A stretch of 61,578 nt of DNA from Hyphomonas sp. (GTDB taxonomy: Bacteria; Pseudomonadota; Alphaproteobacteria; Caulobacterales; Hyphomonadaceae). The stretch is taken from positions 1 to 61,578 of the forward strand of contig PACZ01000001.1 of NCBI GenBank assembly GCA_002700305.1, written 5' to 3'. A program made the position numbers and the translations under genes. The first letter of the stretch is position 1, and each line of letters begins with the position of its first letter. Under the pieces are notes generated by a model. That model worked only from the letters and a program-made list of their open reading frames with translations, did no database searches and had not been told where the DNA came from. Shown piece by piece: positions 25,398 through 34,600 of this stretch.

Positions 25398-27584
25398 CTA
25401 TCTCAGCGCCTGGTCCTTGATGGGCAATTGCCGGATCCGCTTTCCGGTCGCAGCGAAGATTGCGTTCAGCACGGCTGGCGGTGCGGCGGCGATTGTGGGT
25501 TCACCCACACCGCCCCAGAATCCGCCCGATGGCATGACAAGGGTTTCAACGTCCGGCATTTCGGCGATCCGCATCGAATTGTAGGTGTTGAAATTCTTCT
25601 GCTGCGTCTCGCCGTCTTCGAAGGTGATTTCCTCATGCAGCATCGCTGAAAGACCGTAGACGAACGAGCCGAAGACCTGTGCTTCGATCTGCTGTGGGTT
25701 CACGGCATAGCCGGGGTCGGTCGCCGCGACGATGCGGTGCATCTTCAGGACGCCGTCATCGTCGACAGTCACTTCCGCACAGGCCGCAGTATAGCTGCCG
25801 AAGGAGTAGAAGCCGCAGAGCCCGCGGGACAATCCGTCATCGGCGCCCCATCCGGACTTGTCAGCCACTGCCTGCAGGACAGCTGCCATTTTCGGACTGT
25901 CCTTGAGGTGCGCCAGCCGGAACTCCAACGGATCGCGGCCTGCTGCGTGGGCAAGCTCGTCCATGAAGCATTCCAGATAGATGGCATTCTGGTTGGCGTT
26001 CACGCCGCGCCAGAAACCCGGCCGGACAGGCGGGTTGCGCATTGCATGATCCACCAGCAGCGACGGGAAGGTGTACTTCATTGTCTGGTCTTCGACGCGG
26101 GGGTCGATGCCGGAAGGCAGCAGCCCCTGGAACACGACAATGTCCATGCCGTCCACGAGGGCCTGAGGCATGATGCCCGCCAGGATGGACTGGCCGGAGA
26201 TCCGGATCTTCAGGCCAAGGAGATTGCCGTCCGCATCCAGTGCGCCCTGGCAACGAGCCTTGGTGGTCGGATGGTAGAAGCCTTGCTCCATGTCTTCTTC
26301 ACGGGACCAGAGCAATTTGACCGGAGTCCCCGGCATCTGCTTTGCGATTTTGACGGTTTGCGAGATGTAATCCGTGGCGCCTTTGCGCCCAAAACCACCG
26401 CCCAGAAGCTGTTTGTAGACTTCACACTGCTGGATCGGCAGGTCTGCCGCTTCCGAAGCGGCGGCCAGTGCGGCTTCGCCATTCTGCGTCGGACACCAGA
26501 CCTCGCACTTATCTTCGGTCCAGAGCGCGATGGCGTTCATGGGTTCCATACAGGCATGGTTCTGGTGGGGAGCGTTGTAGCGGGCTTCGATGACCTGAGC
26601 AGCCCCGTCAAAGGCCGCATCGACATCGCCCACCTTGTTGCCCACAAAGGCTTCGCTGGCCGTCAGCCCCTCAATCAGGTCCGCCTCGAAGGCGGAACTC
26701 GAAAAGTCGGAGCCTTCGCCGGCTTCCCATTCGATGGGCAGCGCGTCGAGCGCCGTCTTTGCCTGCCACCAATAATCGGCCACCACGGCGACGGCGGTGT
26801 CATCGACCTTCACCACCGCTTTCACGCCGGGCATCGAGCTGACAGCCTCTGCATCGAACGATTTCAGCGTTCCGCCGCGTTTCGGCGCCGCCTTGACGGC
26901 AGCATTGAGCATGCCGTCCATCTTCATGTCAGTGGTGTAGAGTTGTTTCCCGGTGACTTTGTCGACCGTGTCCAGCCGCTTCACCGGCTTGCCGATCAGC
27001 TCCCATTCGGAAGGATCCTTCAGTGGGACAGTTTCCGGTGCGGGCAGCTCTGCTGCGTCTGTTACGACTTCGCCGAATCGCAAGGTCTTGCCGGTCGGGT
27101 CGTGTGTGATGATGCTCTTGGCGGCGGAACATTCTTCGACAGGCACGCCCCAGCGGTTGGCGGCCGCCTGAACCAGCATCATGCGGGCGGCCGCACCGCC
27201 TTCGCGCACATAGTCCTGACTGGTGCGGATCCCCCGGCTGCCGCCCGTCAGGAAGTCGCCCCACACCCGGTCACGCGCGAGGTTCTCGCCCGGCGTCGGA
27301 TATTCGGTCTTCACATAGTCCCAATTGCATTCCAGCTCCTCGGCGACCAGCTGCGCCAGGCCAGTCAGAGTGCCCTGACCCATTTCCGAGCGGGCGATAC
27401 GGATCGTGACCACATCGTCGGTGCCGATATGGACCCATGCGTTCACTTCCGGTGGTGGCGGGCCAGCGTCTGCCGGTGCGTCCTTATCGCCCGGTGCGCA
27501 AGCTGAGAGGATACCGATTGTCAGGCCGGTGGCGCCGGTGCCGACGATAAATCCGCGGCGGGAGATGCCTGCTATAGACGTCAT
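25398..27584 (-). CDS. Molybdenum hydroxylase large subunit (IorB-like, xanthine oxidase family)
   Basis: A 728-residue molybdopterin-binding subunit. The Tat signal has RR at 9-10 followed by a hydrophobic stretch and LSAC (Cys29), so a periplasmic, possibly lipid-anchored enzyme is expected. GGGFGRKG in the middle binds the cofactor, and GGVGEP near the C-terminus carries the catalytic Glu of the family. The closest recognised type is isoquinoline 1-oxidoreductase/aldehyde dehydrogenase beta subunit. These hydroxylate aldehydes or N-heterocycles and donate electrons to cytochrome c. Substrate is unknown. The start at 27584 follows GAGGGAACG. Confidence 0.92.
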   Translation of the reverse strand: MTSIAGISRRGFIVGTGATGLTIGILSACAPGDKDAPADAGPPPPEVNAWVHIGTDDVVTIRIARSEMGQGTLTGLAQLVAEELECNWDYVKTEYPTPGENLARDRVWGDFLTGGSRGIRTSQDYVREGGAAARMMLVQAAANRWGVPVEECSAAKSIITHDPTGKTLRFGEVVTDAAELPAPETVPLKDPSEWELIGKPVKRLDTVDKVTGKQLYTTDMKMDGMLNAAVKAAPKRGGTLKSFDAEAVSSMPGVKAVVKVDDTAVAVVADYWWQAKTALDALPIEWEAGEGSDFSSSAFEADLIEGLTASEAFVGNKVGDVDAAFDGAAQVIEARYNAPHQNHACMEPMNAIALWTEDKCEVWCPTQNGEAALAAASEAADLPIQQCEVYKQLLGGGFGRKGATDYISQTVKIAKQMPGTPVKLLWSREEDMEQGFYHPTTKARCQGALDADGNLLGLKIRISGQSILAGIMPQALVDGMDIVVFQGLLPSGIDPRVEDQTMKYTFPSLLVDHAMRNPPVRPGFWRGVNANQNAIYLECFMDELAHAAGRDPLEFRLAHLKDSPKMAAVLQAVADKSGWGADDGLSRGLCGFYSFGSYTAACAEVTVDDDGVLKMHRIVAATDPGYAVNPQQIEAQVFGSFVYGLSAMLHEEITFEDGETQQKNFNTYNSMRIAEMPDVETLVMPSGGFWGGVGEPTIAAAPPAVLNAIFAATGKRIRQLPIKDQALR

Positions 27585-27598
27585 GGATCGTTCCCTCC

Positions 27599-28054
27599 TC
27601 AGGCTTTCTTGGTTTTGGCCAGATGAATGCCCTTGCGGACGCGTGTGAAGGTCCCGCACCGGCAGATATTGGTGATGGCGGCGTCGATGTCTTCGTCGGT
27701 TGCGTCTGGGTTTTCATTCAGGAGGCCTGCGGCTGCCATGATCATGCCGGGCTGACAGTAGCCGCATTGCGGCACATCGAGTTCGACCCAGGCTTGCTGG
27801 ACCGGGTGGCTTCCGTCTTCGGAAAGCCCCTCGATCGTTGTGATTTCCTCATCGCCGGCCAGCGCGCCCACGGGATAGACGCAGGACCGGACGGATTGAC
27901 CGTCAATATGGATCGTACATGCGCCACATTCGGCGATTCCGCAGCCATATTTGGTTCCGGTCAGGCCTAGTTGTTCCCGCAGGACCCAAAGCAGAGGGGT
28001 CGACTCGTCAACGTCAACCGTCATCACTTGTCCGTTGATCTTGAGAGTAGCCAT
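27599..28054 (-). CDS. Molybdenum hydroxylase iron-sulfur subunit (IorA-like)
   Basis: A 151-residue subunit with two [2Fe-2S] sites. The plant-type ferredoxin site is [15 protein letters not shown] plus a later Cys in VRSC. The second has CGYCQPGM and [12 protein letters not shown]. It passes electrons from the molybdenum centre to an external cytochrome. It lacks a signal peptide, so it is probably carried out by the Tat signal of the large subunit. It is the first gene of the 17-gene operon. Confidence 0.94.
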   Translation of the reverse strand: MATLKINGQVMTVDVDESTPLLWVLREQLGLTGTKYGCGIAECGACTIHIDGQSVRSCVYPVGALAGDEEITTIEGLSEDGSHPVQQAWVELDVPQCGYCQPGMIMAAAGLLNENPDATDEDIDAAITNICRCGTFTRVRKGIHLAKTKKA

Positions 28055-28297
28055 TTCCTGCTCCGACTTTCTGACGTTATTCCCTTGGGAGAAGACTATG
28101 CCAATCGCTTCGGTATTGCACTCCCCGGCGGCCCAAAATTTTTAATATTGGGGATCGCGGGCGCTCAGGTCTCCGTTCCTGAACGGAAGTTACGCGGTTT
28201 GTGCCGCGAGGGCACCTCTTGGTCTACGGTCTGGAATGGTGAATTGATATGACCTCCTGAACACAGCAAATCGGCGCTGGCTCAGCAGGAGGGACAC
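28055..28297. promoter_or_regulatory. Divergent control region of the Mo/Sox operon and SDR gene
   Basis: This 243-bp region must carry the promoters of the minus-strand operon and of the SDR gene. It includes an AT-rich tract AAAATTTTTAATATTGGGG (about 28134-28153) and two short dyads, CCGTT-CCTG-AACGG (about 28176-28189) and CGCGG-TTTGTG-CCGCG (about 28194-28209). No consensus could be assigned with certainty. Confidence 0.55.
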
Positions 28298-29140
28298 ATG
28301 GACAAGAAAAACTACGTCGAAGGCAAATCGATTATCGTCACAGGCGCGGCTGGCGGTTTCGGAAAACTCGTCAGCGCCAAGGCCGCCGCGCTCGGCGCAA
28401 AGGTCACCTGTGCCGATATTGACGAAGAAGCGCTTCAGAAAAGCGTTGCGGAAATTTGCGATGCAGGTGGGACCGCGCAGGCAGTTCCGGCAGACGTCAC
28501 CAGCATCGATCAGATGAACGCATTGGCACGCGCCGCAACAAGCGCCTACGGGCGGGTCGATGTCATGCTGAACAATGCCGGTATCATGCCGCTCGCTCTC
28601 TATGCTGACCATCAGGCGGCGCTTGAAAAGTGGAATCGCTGTATCGACATCAATTTCAAGGGCGTGCTCAATGGCATTGTCTGTGTTTTCGATCAGATGA
28701 TGGCGCAGGGGGAGGGGCACGTCATCAACGTCTCGTCGATCTATGGCAATTTTCCAACTTATGGCGCGGCAGTCTATGGCGCGACAAAATCCGCTGTGAA
28801 CTTCCTGTCGGAATCGCTGAGGGTCGAGGCGCGGGGAAAAATCAAGGTGACGATCGTGAAGCCAACCGGCGTGCCCGGGACAGGGCTCGGCGCCGGTGTC
28901 GTCAACCCTGCGGCCGTTATAGGTATCGTTGGCCAGAATGCCGGGGAATTTGTGGAGCTTATCGGACAGTACCAGGAAGGAGCCGTGGACGCATCCAACA
29001 TTGATCCCGAGCAGATGGATTATGTTGTGCTGGACCCTGAATTCATCGCCGATCAGATCATCTATGCGATCAATCAGCCCAAAGGCGTGTCCATCGGCGA
29101 CATTACGGTAAGGGCGTCAGGCGATCACTATGTCCTCTGA
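28298..29140 (+). CDS. Short-chain dehydrogenase/reductase
   Basis: A 280-residue classical SDR. The cofactor motif TGAAGGFGK lies near residue 15, NNAG in the middle, and the catalytic Ser and Tyr-x3-Lys in NVSSIYG and YGATKSAV. A strong AGGAGG precedes the ATG. It is divergent from the molybdenum operon and ends 7 bp before the convergent AraC gene. It could oxidise an alcohol to the aldehyde or ketone used by neighbours, but no substrate can be named. Confidence 0.88.
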   Translation: MDKKNYVEGKSIIVTGAAGGFGKLVSAKAAALGAKVTCADIDEEALQKSVAEICDAGGTAQAVPADVTSIDQMNALARAATSAYGRVDVMLNNAGIMPLALYADHQAALEKWNRCIDINFKGVLNGIVCVFDQMMAQGEGHVINVSSIYGNFPTYGAAVYGATKSAVNFLSESLRVEARGKIKVTIVKPTGVPGTGLGAGVVNPAAVIGIVGQNAGEFVELIGQYQEGAVDASNIDPEQMDYVVLDPEFIADQIIYAINQPKGVSIGDITVRASGDHYVL

Positions 29141-29147
29141 GCCGGGC

Positions 29148-30164
29148 TCAGATCCTGCGTTCCTGCGTCCCGTCACGAAAAGAGCCGGGAGTCTGACCGG
29201 CCCAGCGTTTGAAAGCGCGTGTAAAAGCGCTTTGCTCTGAAAAGCCGGTCAGGAACGCCACTTCGGCGATGGAGTAGCGCGTATCGGACAGGAATTTTTC
29301 CGCCATTTGCCGGCGGGCCTCGTCTACGAGCGCCTGAAATGTATATCCCTGTTCGGACAGGCGGCGCTGCAGGGTTCGCGCGCTCATTCCAAGGGATGAA
29401 GCGATGTCGGCGAGGGTGGGGATACCTTCGCTCAGCATGTTCGCGATCTGGAGGATAACCCGGCGGTCGAGCGCGTCTTCGGACGGTTCATCGACAAGCG
29501 TTTCTTCGATATGGGATGTCAGGAACCGCCAGATGCTTTCATCTCCGATAGCATTCGGACGGTCCAGCCGCTCTTCGGGCAGGATGATTGCGTCAATGTC
29601 TGCACCAAAGGAGACGGGGCACCGGAAATAGGCTTCCAGGGCGGCCCGGGACCCGGCAGGTTCGGCGTGGCGAAACTGGACGGCTTGTGGCTTGTTTTCC
29701 GGAAAGGTCGTTTCGCGGCACATCGCGACATAGGTTCCCAGCGTTCCCTCGGTGGAAAGATACATGCCCAGCCGTTCGGGTTCCGTACGCTGGTGGGTCC
29801 ACATGCAGATCCCGTCTTGCTCGACGAGCCGGAAAGTGGCGGTCGTATTGAAGGCGCGCACATAGCGGTCCATGCGCCGGAAAGACCGGCGCAGGGTCGG
29901 CGCAGACTTCCAGGCAAGTCCGACTGCGCCAAAGTCCGCGCAACTCATGGCGGCGGAGGTTCGCAGGTGGAAGCCTATGTCGGGGGCTTCTGCCGCTGCA
30001 ATGGTTTCAAGCAGGGAGTAATATGTGGTGTCACGCACCATCGTGGTCGGGTTTGCGGCTTCGGCCTCCGTGATGCCCGTACTTGCAAACAGGGCTGATC
30101 GATCAAGTGACGCGGGCGCCTGATCGATCATTTTCTTCACAAACATCGCAAGGACGTATGTCAT
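29148..30164 (-). CDS. AraC-family transcriptional regulator
   Basis: A 338-residue regulator. Residues about 10-190 match the arabinose-binding-like effector domain seen in OruR/ArgR-type members, and residues about 235-335 hold two helix-turn-helix motifs (LADIASSLGMSARTLQRRL and IAEVAFLTGFSEQSAFTRAFKRWAG, given in part). The start at 30164 has GGGGAAC just upstream; a GTG at 30197 is an alternative. It may control the SDR or the flavoprotein on either side. Confidence 0.88.
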   Translation of the reverse strand: MTYVLAMFVKKMIDQAPASLDRSALFASTGITEAEAANPTTMVRDTTYYSLLETIAAAEAPDIGFHLRTSAAMSCADFGAVGLAWKSAPTLRRSFRRMDRYVRAFNTTATFRLVEQDGICMWTHQRTEPERLGMYLSTEGTLGTYVAMCRETTFPENKPQAVQFRHAEPAGSRAALEAYFRCPVSFGADIDAIILPEERLDRPNAIGDESIWRFLTSHIEETLVDEPSEDALDRRVILQIANMLSEGIPTLADIASSLGMSARTLQRRLSEQGYTFQALVDEARRQMAEKFLSDTRYSIAEVAFLTGFSEQSAFTRAFKRWAGQTPGSFRDGTQERRI

Positions 30165-30402
30165 GTTCCCCGATTCCGCACGTGCTGGCCAACTCACCCC
30201 GGCTGGTCACCTGCTACTCCCTTAGGGCGTTTTTCGCCGTGCTCAACCCTTCATGACGTGAATTGGCCAGGCGGGCCACAAACTGGCGCGATCGGTTTCA
30301 CCCAAATGGTGACCTTGCCTGCCAGTTGTCCAGCCACGAAACGATCGCGTCCGGGAAAGCCGTACAGAGAGCATGCCCTTTGATGCCGGGCAGTCAGGCC
30401 CG

Positions 30403-32451
30403 TCAGACCTGTGCAGCCAGTCTCGCCGCCTGATTGATGGCGCGCTTGGCATCCAGCTCTGCGGCCTCGTAAGCACCGCCGACGAGAGACACATTTTCTG
30501 CGGATTCTTCAAAAGCGTCGTACACGTCTCGTAGAGGTTCCTGACCGGCGCAAAGGATGATCGTGTCCACCTCCAGGGTCATCGGGGCGCCATCGACCAG
30601 ACAATGCAGTCCGGCGTCATCAATGCTCTCATAAGTAACGCCGGGAATCATTTTCACGCCTTTCCGGTTCAGCGTCAGGCGGTGGGTCCATCCTGTTGTC
30701 TTTCCCAGTCCTTTGCCGACCGCAGTGTTCTTGCGCTGCAGGAGCCAGACTTCCCGGGGAGATTCTTCGATAACCGGTTCAACGCCGGTGACACCGCCGC
30801 GGGGATGGTTCTCGAAATCGATGCCCCACTCCTTGGCAAACTTGTCGATGTCGAGCGCAGACGACTTGCCCACATGGGTAATCAGTTCTGCCACATCGAA
30901 CCCAATTCCACCGGCGCCGATGATGGCGACGCGCTTGCCGATCGGCTTGTTGCCCAGAATGGCGTCGATGTAACCGACAACGCTTGGATGATCGATGCCT
31001 TTGATCCCCGGGGTTCGTGGGGCAATGCCGGTTGCCAGAACAATTTCATCATATGCGCCGGACTTGAGAAAGTCCGCATCTACCCGTTTTCCGAGTTTGG
31101 CGTTTACGCCGGTGACCTCGATCTGGCGCTTGAAGTAGCGAAGCGTTTCATGAAACTCTTCCTTGCCCGGAATTCTCTTTGCCAGATTGAACTGGCCACC
31201 GATCTCAGGGGACTGATCGAACAGGTCCACCTTGTGTCCGCGTTCGGCGGCGATTGTGGAATAGGCCAGTCCGGCCGGGCCGGCGCCAACTACCGCGATG
31301 CGTTTCGGGGCATTCGTGGGTTTGTAGGCAAGCTGTGTCTCATGGCACGCACGCGGGTTTACCAGACAGCTCACTTCCTGATTGCCGCCGAAAGTATGAT
31401 CCAGACAGGCCTGGTTACAGGCGATGCAGGTATTGATTTCATCTTCGCGGCCTTCAGCTGCCTTGTTCATGAACTGGGAGTCGGCGAGCATCGGGCGGGC
31501 CATGGATACGAGGTCCGCGTCCCCGCGCTCCAGCACAGCTTCTGCGACATCCGGCATATTGATCCGATTGCTTGTGATGACCGGAACGGAAACGTGCTTT
31601 TTCAGGCGCCCGGTCACGCTGGTGAAGGCCGCGCGGGGGACCATGGTGGCAATCGTAGGCACGGCGGATTCGTGCCAGGTGAAGTGGGTCGAGATGACCG
31701 AAACCCCGGCCTTCTCCAGTTCGTGGGCGAGTTGCACGACTTCCTCCCACGACATGCCGCCCTGAAGCATGTCCATGGCGGCGATGCGGAAGATGATGAT
31801 GAAGTCATCGCCAACCGCTGCCCGGCAACGGCGGACAATCTCCAGCGGGAACCGCATGCGATTTTCAAACGAGCCGCCCCAACGGTCTGTGCGGAGATTG
31901 GTCTTCTCGACCAGGAAGGTCGAGAGCAGGTATCCGGCAGAGCCGATAATCTCGACCCCGTCATAGCCGGCCTCCTGGGCGCACTTTGTACAATTGGCGA
32001 AGTCGGCGATCTGTTTCTCGATCCCTGCTTCGTCCAGTTCGTTGGGAACAAACCGCGAGATACGCGACCTGACGGGAGAGGGGGCGACACATTTGTCATG
32101 CGGCGCGATCGGTCCGGCATGCAGGATCTGCATGCAGATACGTACGTCCGGGTCGGCCGCATGAACCGCATCAGTGATGACCCTGTGCCGGGCGACTTCT
32201 TCGGCGTTGGAGAGCTTGGCCCCCAGCCCGCCTTCTTCATTCGGCGAGATGCCTCCGGTTATGATTAGGCCCACGCCGCCGCGGGCGCGTTCGGCGAAGA
32301 ATTCCGCCATGCGGATATGCCCGTCTTCCTGTTCTTCCAGCCCGGTATGCATCGATCCCATGATCGCCCGGTTCTTGACCGTCACGGAGCCGATTTGGAG
32401 CGGGGAAAAAAGGTTTGGGTATTTGGTCGTCGTGCTGGTCATGAGGCTCAT
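30403..32451 (-). CDS. 2,4-dienoyl-CoA reductase-type flavoprotein
   Basis: A 682-residue protein with three parts. Residues about 10-330 are an Old Yellow Enzyme barrel with FMN. A 4Fe-4S segment follows (CIACNQAC and the later Cys of VSCLVNP). The C-terminal half is a double Rossmann FAD/NAD(P) domain (VVGAGPAGLAYS and IIGAGGIGFDVAEL). The layout matches FadH and related NADH:flavin oxidoreductases, which reduce conjugated double bonds. The neighbouring crotonase suggests breakdown of an unsaturated or cyclic acyl-CoA. The start at 32451 gives MSLMTSTTTKYP. Confidence 0.9.
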   Translation of the reverse strand: MSLMTSTTTKYPNLFSPLQIGSVTVKNRAIMGSMHTGLEEQEDGHIRMAEFFAERARGGVGLIITGGISPNEEGGLGAKLSNAEEVARHRVITDAVHAADPDVRICMQILHAGPIAPHDKCVAPSPVRSRISRFVPNELDEAGIEKQIADFANCTKCAQEAGYDGVEIIGSAGYLLSTFLVEKTNLRTDRWGGSFENRMRFPLEIVRRCRAAVGDDFIIIFRIAAMDMLQGGMSWEEVVQLAHELEKAGVSVISTHFTWHESAVPTIATMVPRAAFTSVTGRLKKHVSVPVITSNRINMPDVAEAVLERGDADLVSMARPMLADSQFMNKAAEGREDEINTCIACNQACLDHTFGGNQEVSCLVNPRACHETQLAYKPTNAPKRIAVVGAGPAGLAYSTIAAERGHKVDLFDQSPEIGGQFNLAKRIPGKEEFHETLRYFKRQIEVTGVNAKLGKRVDADFLKSGAYDEIVLATGIAPRTPGIKGIDHPSVVGYIDAILGNKPIGKRVAIIGAGGIGFDVAELITHVGKSSALDIDKFAKEWGIDFENHPRGGVTGVEPVIEESPREVWLLQRKNTAVGKGLGKTTGWTHRLTLNRKGVKMIPGVTYESIDDAGLHCLVDGAPMTLEVDTIILCAGQEPLRDVYDAFEESAENVSLVGGAYEAAELDAKRAINQAARLAAQV

Positions 32452-32717
32452 CGTCTCTTGTTCGTGCAGTGGGCCCTGTCTTTCGACAGGTCGGGGCAGA
32501 CGCGAAGTTACGAGGTATCTGTCCCAAATCACAAGCAATTTAGAGTGCTTTTTCGGGATCGGAAATGACTGGTGCCCCCTGCCGTCGGGGAATGCTTCCG
32601 GGGCAATTTTTCATTGAAATAGTAGGCCTACGGAGGGTCATTCCGCTAGGGCAGGTCTTGCTTGGACCGGGCGGGTCATTTCACAATCGCCGGAAGGAAA
32701 TACGAAAGTGAAAGACC
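32452..32717. other. Divergent intergenic region
   Basis: 266 bp between the flavoprotein (minus) and crotonase (plus) starts. It contains GTAGGCCTAC (about 32623-32632), a perfect 10-bp palindrome that could be part of an operator. Nothing else could be identified. Confidence 0.45.
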
Positions 32718-33515
32718 ATGAAATCTGACTATCAAGCTCTGGTTCTTGAGCAGGCTGATGAGGTCCTGACAATCAGGATGAACCGTCCGGACCGGCTCAA
32801 CGCGTTGAATCCTCAGCTGGTTTCAGAACTCAGGGAAGTGTTCCAGTCGTTGTATTTCGACAGGTCCGTTCGTGTTGTCATTCTGGAGGGTGCCGGGCGG
32901 GCATTCTGTGCGGGGCTGGACCTTAAAGAGTCCTCTGGAAATCATGATAAGCGAAGCATCGAGCAGGGGTTGGATGGCCAGCGGTCGATAGCCGAGATCT
33001 ATGTTGCGATGCGGCGGTGCCCGCAGCCGATCATCAGCCTTGTCCAGGGCGCGGCCAGCGGGGGTGGCTTTGCGCTTGCGCTGGCGTCCGACATTCGCAT
33101 TCTGGCTGAAGATGCGCGGATGAATGCCGCCTTCATCCGGATCGGGCTTTCGTCCTGTGACATGGGTGTTTCCTACTTCCTGCCTCGCATGGTCGGGATG
33201 TCTCTTGCGAGCGAATACATGCTGACCGGGCGATTTATCTCCGCGCAGCGCGCCATGGAGATTGGTCTGGCGAACCGGGTCGTACCCGGCAATGAAATGC
33301 GCACGGAGGCGGAGGCCTTTGCCGAGGACATGCTGCATGCGACCCCGCTCGGCCTGCGCCTGACAAAAGACGGGCTGAATATCGCGGTCGATGTGTCCGG
33401 CCTGGAAGCCGCGATGGCAATTGAGGACCGCAACCAGATGCTCACGGCGAACGATCCGAATTTCGCCGAGGGGGTTGCGGCCTTTTTCGAAAAGCGGAAG
33501 CCCCACTATTCCTGA
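32718..33515 (+). CDS. Crotonase-superfamily protein lacking both hydratase glutamates
   Basis: A 265-residue crotonase fold. The oxyanion-hole regions AFCAGLDL (62-69) and GAASGGGFALA are present. In true enoyl-CoA hydratases Glu follows the GGG turn and another Glu stands in the PEI segment; here they are Ala119 and Phe139. A conserved-looking SSCDMGVSYFLPR follows, with Asp148. Proteins of this pattern are usually annotated as enoyl-CoA hydratase, but the chemistry may be isomerisation or something else. AAGGAAA lies upstream of the ATG. Confidence 0.85.
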   Translation: MKSDYQALVLEQADEVLTIRMNRPDRLNALNPQLVSELREVFQSLYFDRSVRVVILEGAGRAFCAGLDLKESSGNHDKRSIEQGLDGQRSIAEIYVAMRRCPQPIISLVQGAASGGGFALALASDIRILAEDARMNAAFIRIGLSSCDMGVSYFLPRMVGMSLASEYMLTGRFISAQRAMEIGLANRVVPGNEMRTEAEAFAEDMLHATPLGLRLTKDGLNIAVDVSGLEAAMAIEDRNQMLTANDPNFAEGVAAFFEKRKPHYS

Positions 33516-33584
33516 GGCCTGTGAGGTAAATTCGCTTCTCTGCCTTTGCGGGGCGGCCATTCCGGCGTGCGGATAGTGCAAGTC

Positions 33585-34583
33585 CTAATCGTTTCCGGAA
33601 CTGGCCTTGCTGGAAAGCTGGCGCAGGAACGCGGACACCAGCGCAGCGGAGTTTTGCGCGGCGAGGTGTTCGAAAGCGCGTATTTCATTCTGGCTGGCCG
33701 CTCCGCCACCGGCGAGGTCTGAAACGCTGCGGAAGGCGATGAAGGGAATGCCGTTGGCATAGGCGACCATCGCAATGGCAGCGGTTTCCATTTCGACGAC
33801 CTGTGCGTCAAACGTCTCGTGCAGATAGTCCCGGTAGTTTCTGTTGTCCATGAAGACGGAACCTGAAAGGCCTGCGCCGCCTATCCGGATGACTGGCTCG
33901 GACGGAAGGCACTGGATTTGCTCGTCACAGCGCGTGAGCTCTGCTGCCGAAGAGGCCGCGGCGGCGATCTTCAAAAGGCCGGGGTCTGCGCTGAACCACA
34001 GACGCGGTTCCGGTTCCGGGTCATCGGGGGTGGCAATGCGCACGCCGCGAGTCCCCATAAAGCCAAACGGGAGTGCCATCGGCGCGACACTGGGGAATGG
34101 CGCTTTGTAGATGCCCGGTTCAATTTCCCTCAGATATGTCGCTTCATCATATTTAGCCCAGCGCTCCGGCACGATGACGTCGCCAATGGAGAGGTCTGGA
34201 TCGAGACTGCCGGCAACGCCGCTGACCACGATATGCGTGATATTGAATTCGTCCACCAGCCGCTGGGTGTTCATGGTGGCGTTGACGATGCTCACCCCGG
34301 TTTTGAACAGGACAACCGGCTGACCCGCCAACTCCCCGGTCCAATAGGAGACGCCCTGGACCTTGTGTTCCTCGGCGTGTTCAAGTGAGGGCAGGAGCAC
34401 CCGGAATTCCGGACCATACGCCGTGGCGATAGCGATCCGAGCACGTGTATCTACAAAAATCCGGACGGCGCTTGCCGCCGGTTCGGGGGTCGCCTCGGAT
34501 GGTGGCGTCGCGCAGGCAGCCGCGAGACTGACTGACACAAGCATCAGAAATGAAACGAGCTTGCCGAAAAGAGAGTGCATCAT
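33585..34583 (-). CDS. Lipoprotein purine nucleosidase (PNP/MTAN fold)
   Basis: A 332-residue protein. The first 25 residues form a signal with lipobox LAAACA. The body has the nucleoside phosphorylase/MTA-SAH nucleosidase fold: VSGVAGSLDPDLSIGDVIVP and VVEMETAAIAMVAYANGIP followed by FRSVSD with the catalytic Asp. Most family members are cytoplasmic, so an exported one is notable. It starts 17 bp after the purine permease, suggesting it splits nucleosides outside the inner membrane and the permease imports the base. Confidence 0.82.
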   Translation of the reverse strand: MMHSLFGKLVSFLMLVSVSLAAACATPPSEATPEPAASAVRIFVDTRARIAIATAYGPEFRVLLPSLEHAEEHKVQGVSYWTGELAGQPVVLFKTGVSIVNATMNTQRLVDEFNITHIVVSGVAGSLDPDLSIGDVIVPERWAKYDEATYLREIEPGIYKAPFPSVAPMALPFGFMGTRGVRIATPDDPEPEPRLWFSADPGLLKIAAAASSAAELTRCDEQIQCLPSEPVIRIGGAGLSGSVFMDNRNYRDYLHETFDAQVVEMETAAIAMVAYANGIPFIAFRSVSDLAGGGAASQNEIRAFEHLAAQNSAALVSAFLRQLSSKASSGND

Positions 34584-34600
34584 GGGGGCCGCCTTTCTGA

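Noticed and set aside
25737..27506. 589-codon plus-strand frame opposite the Mo-hydroxylase large subunit
   Set aside because: It is a His/Arg/Gly-rich shadow without domains; the minus-strand protein has complete family motifs.
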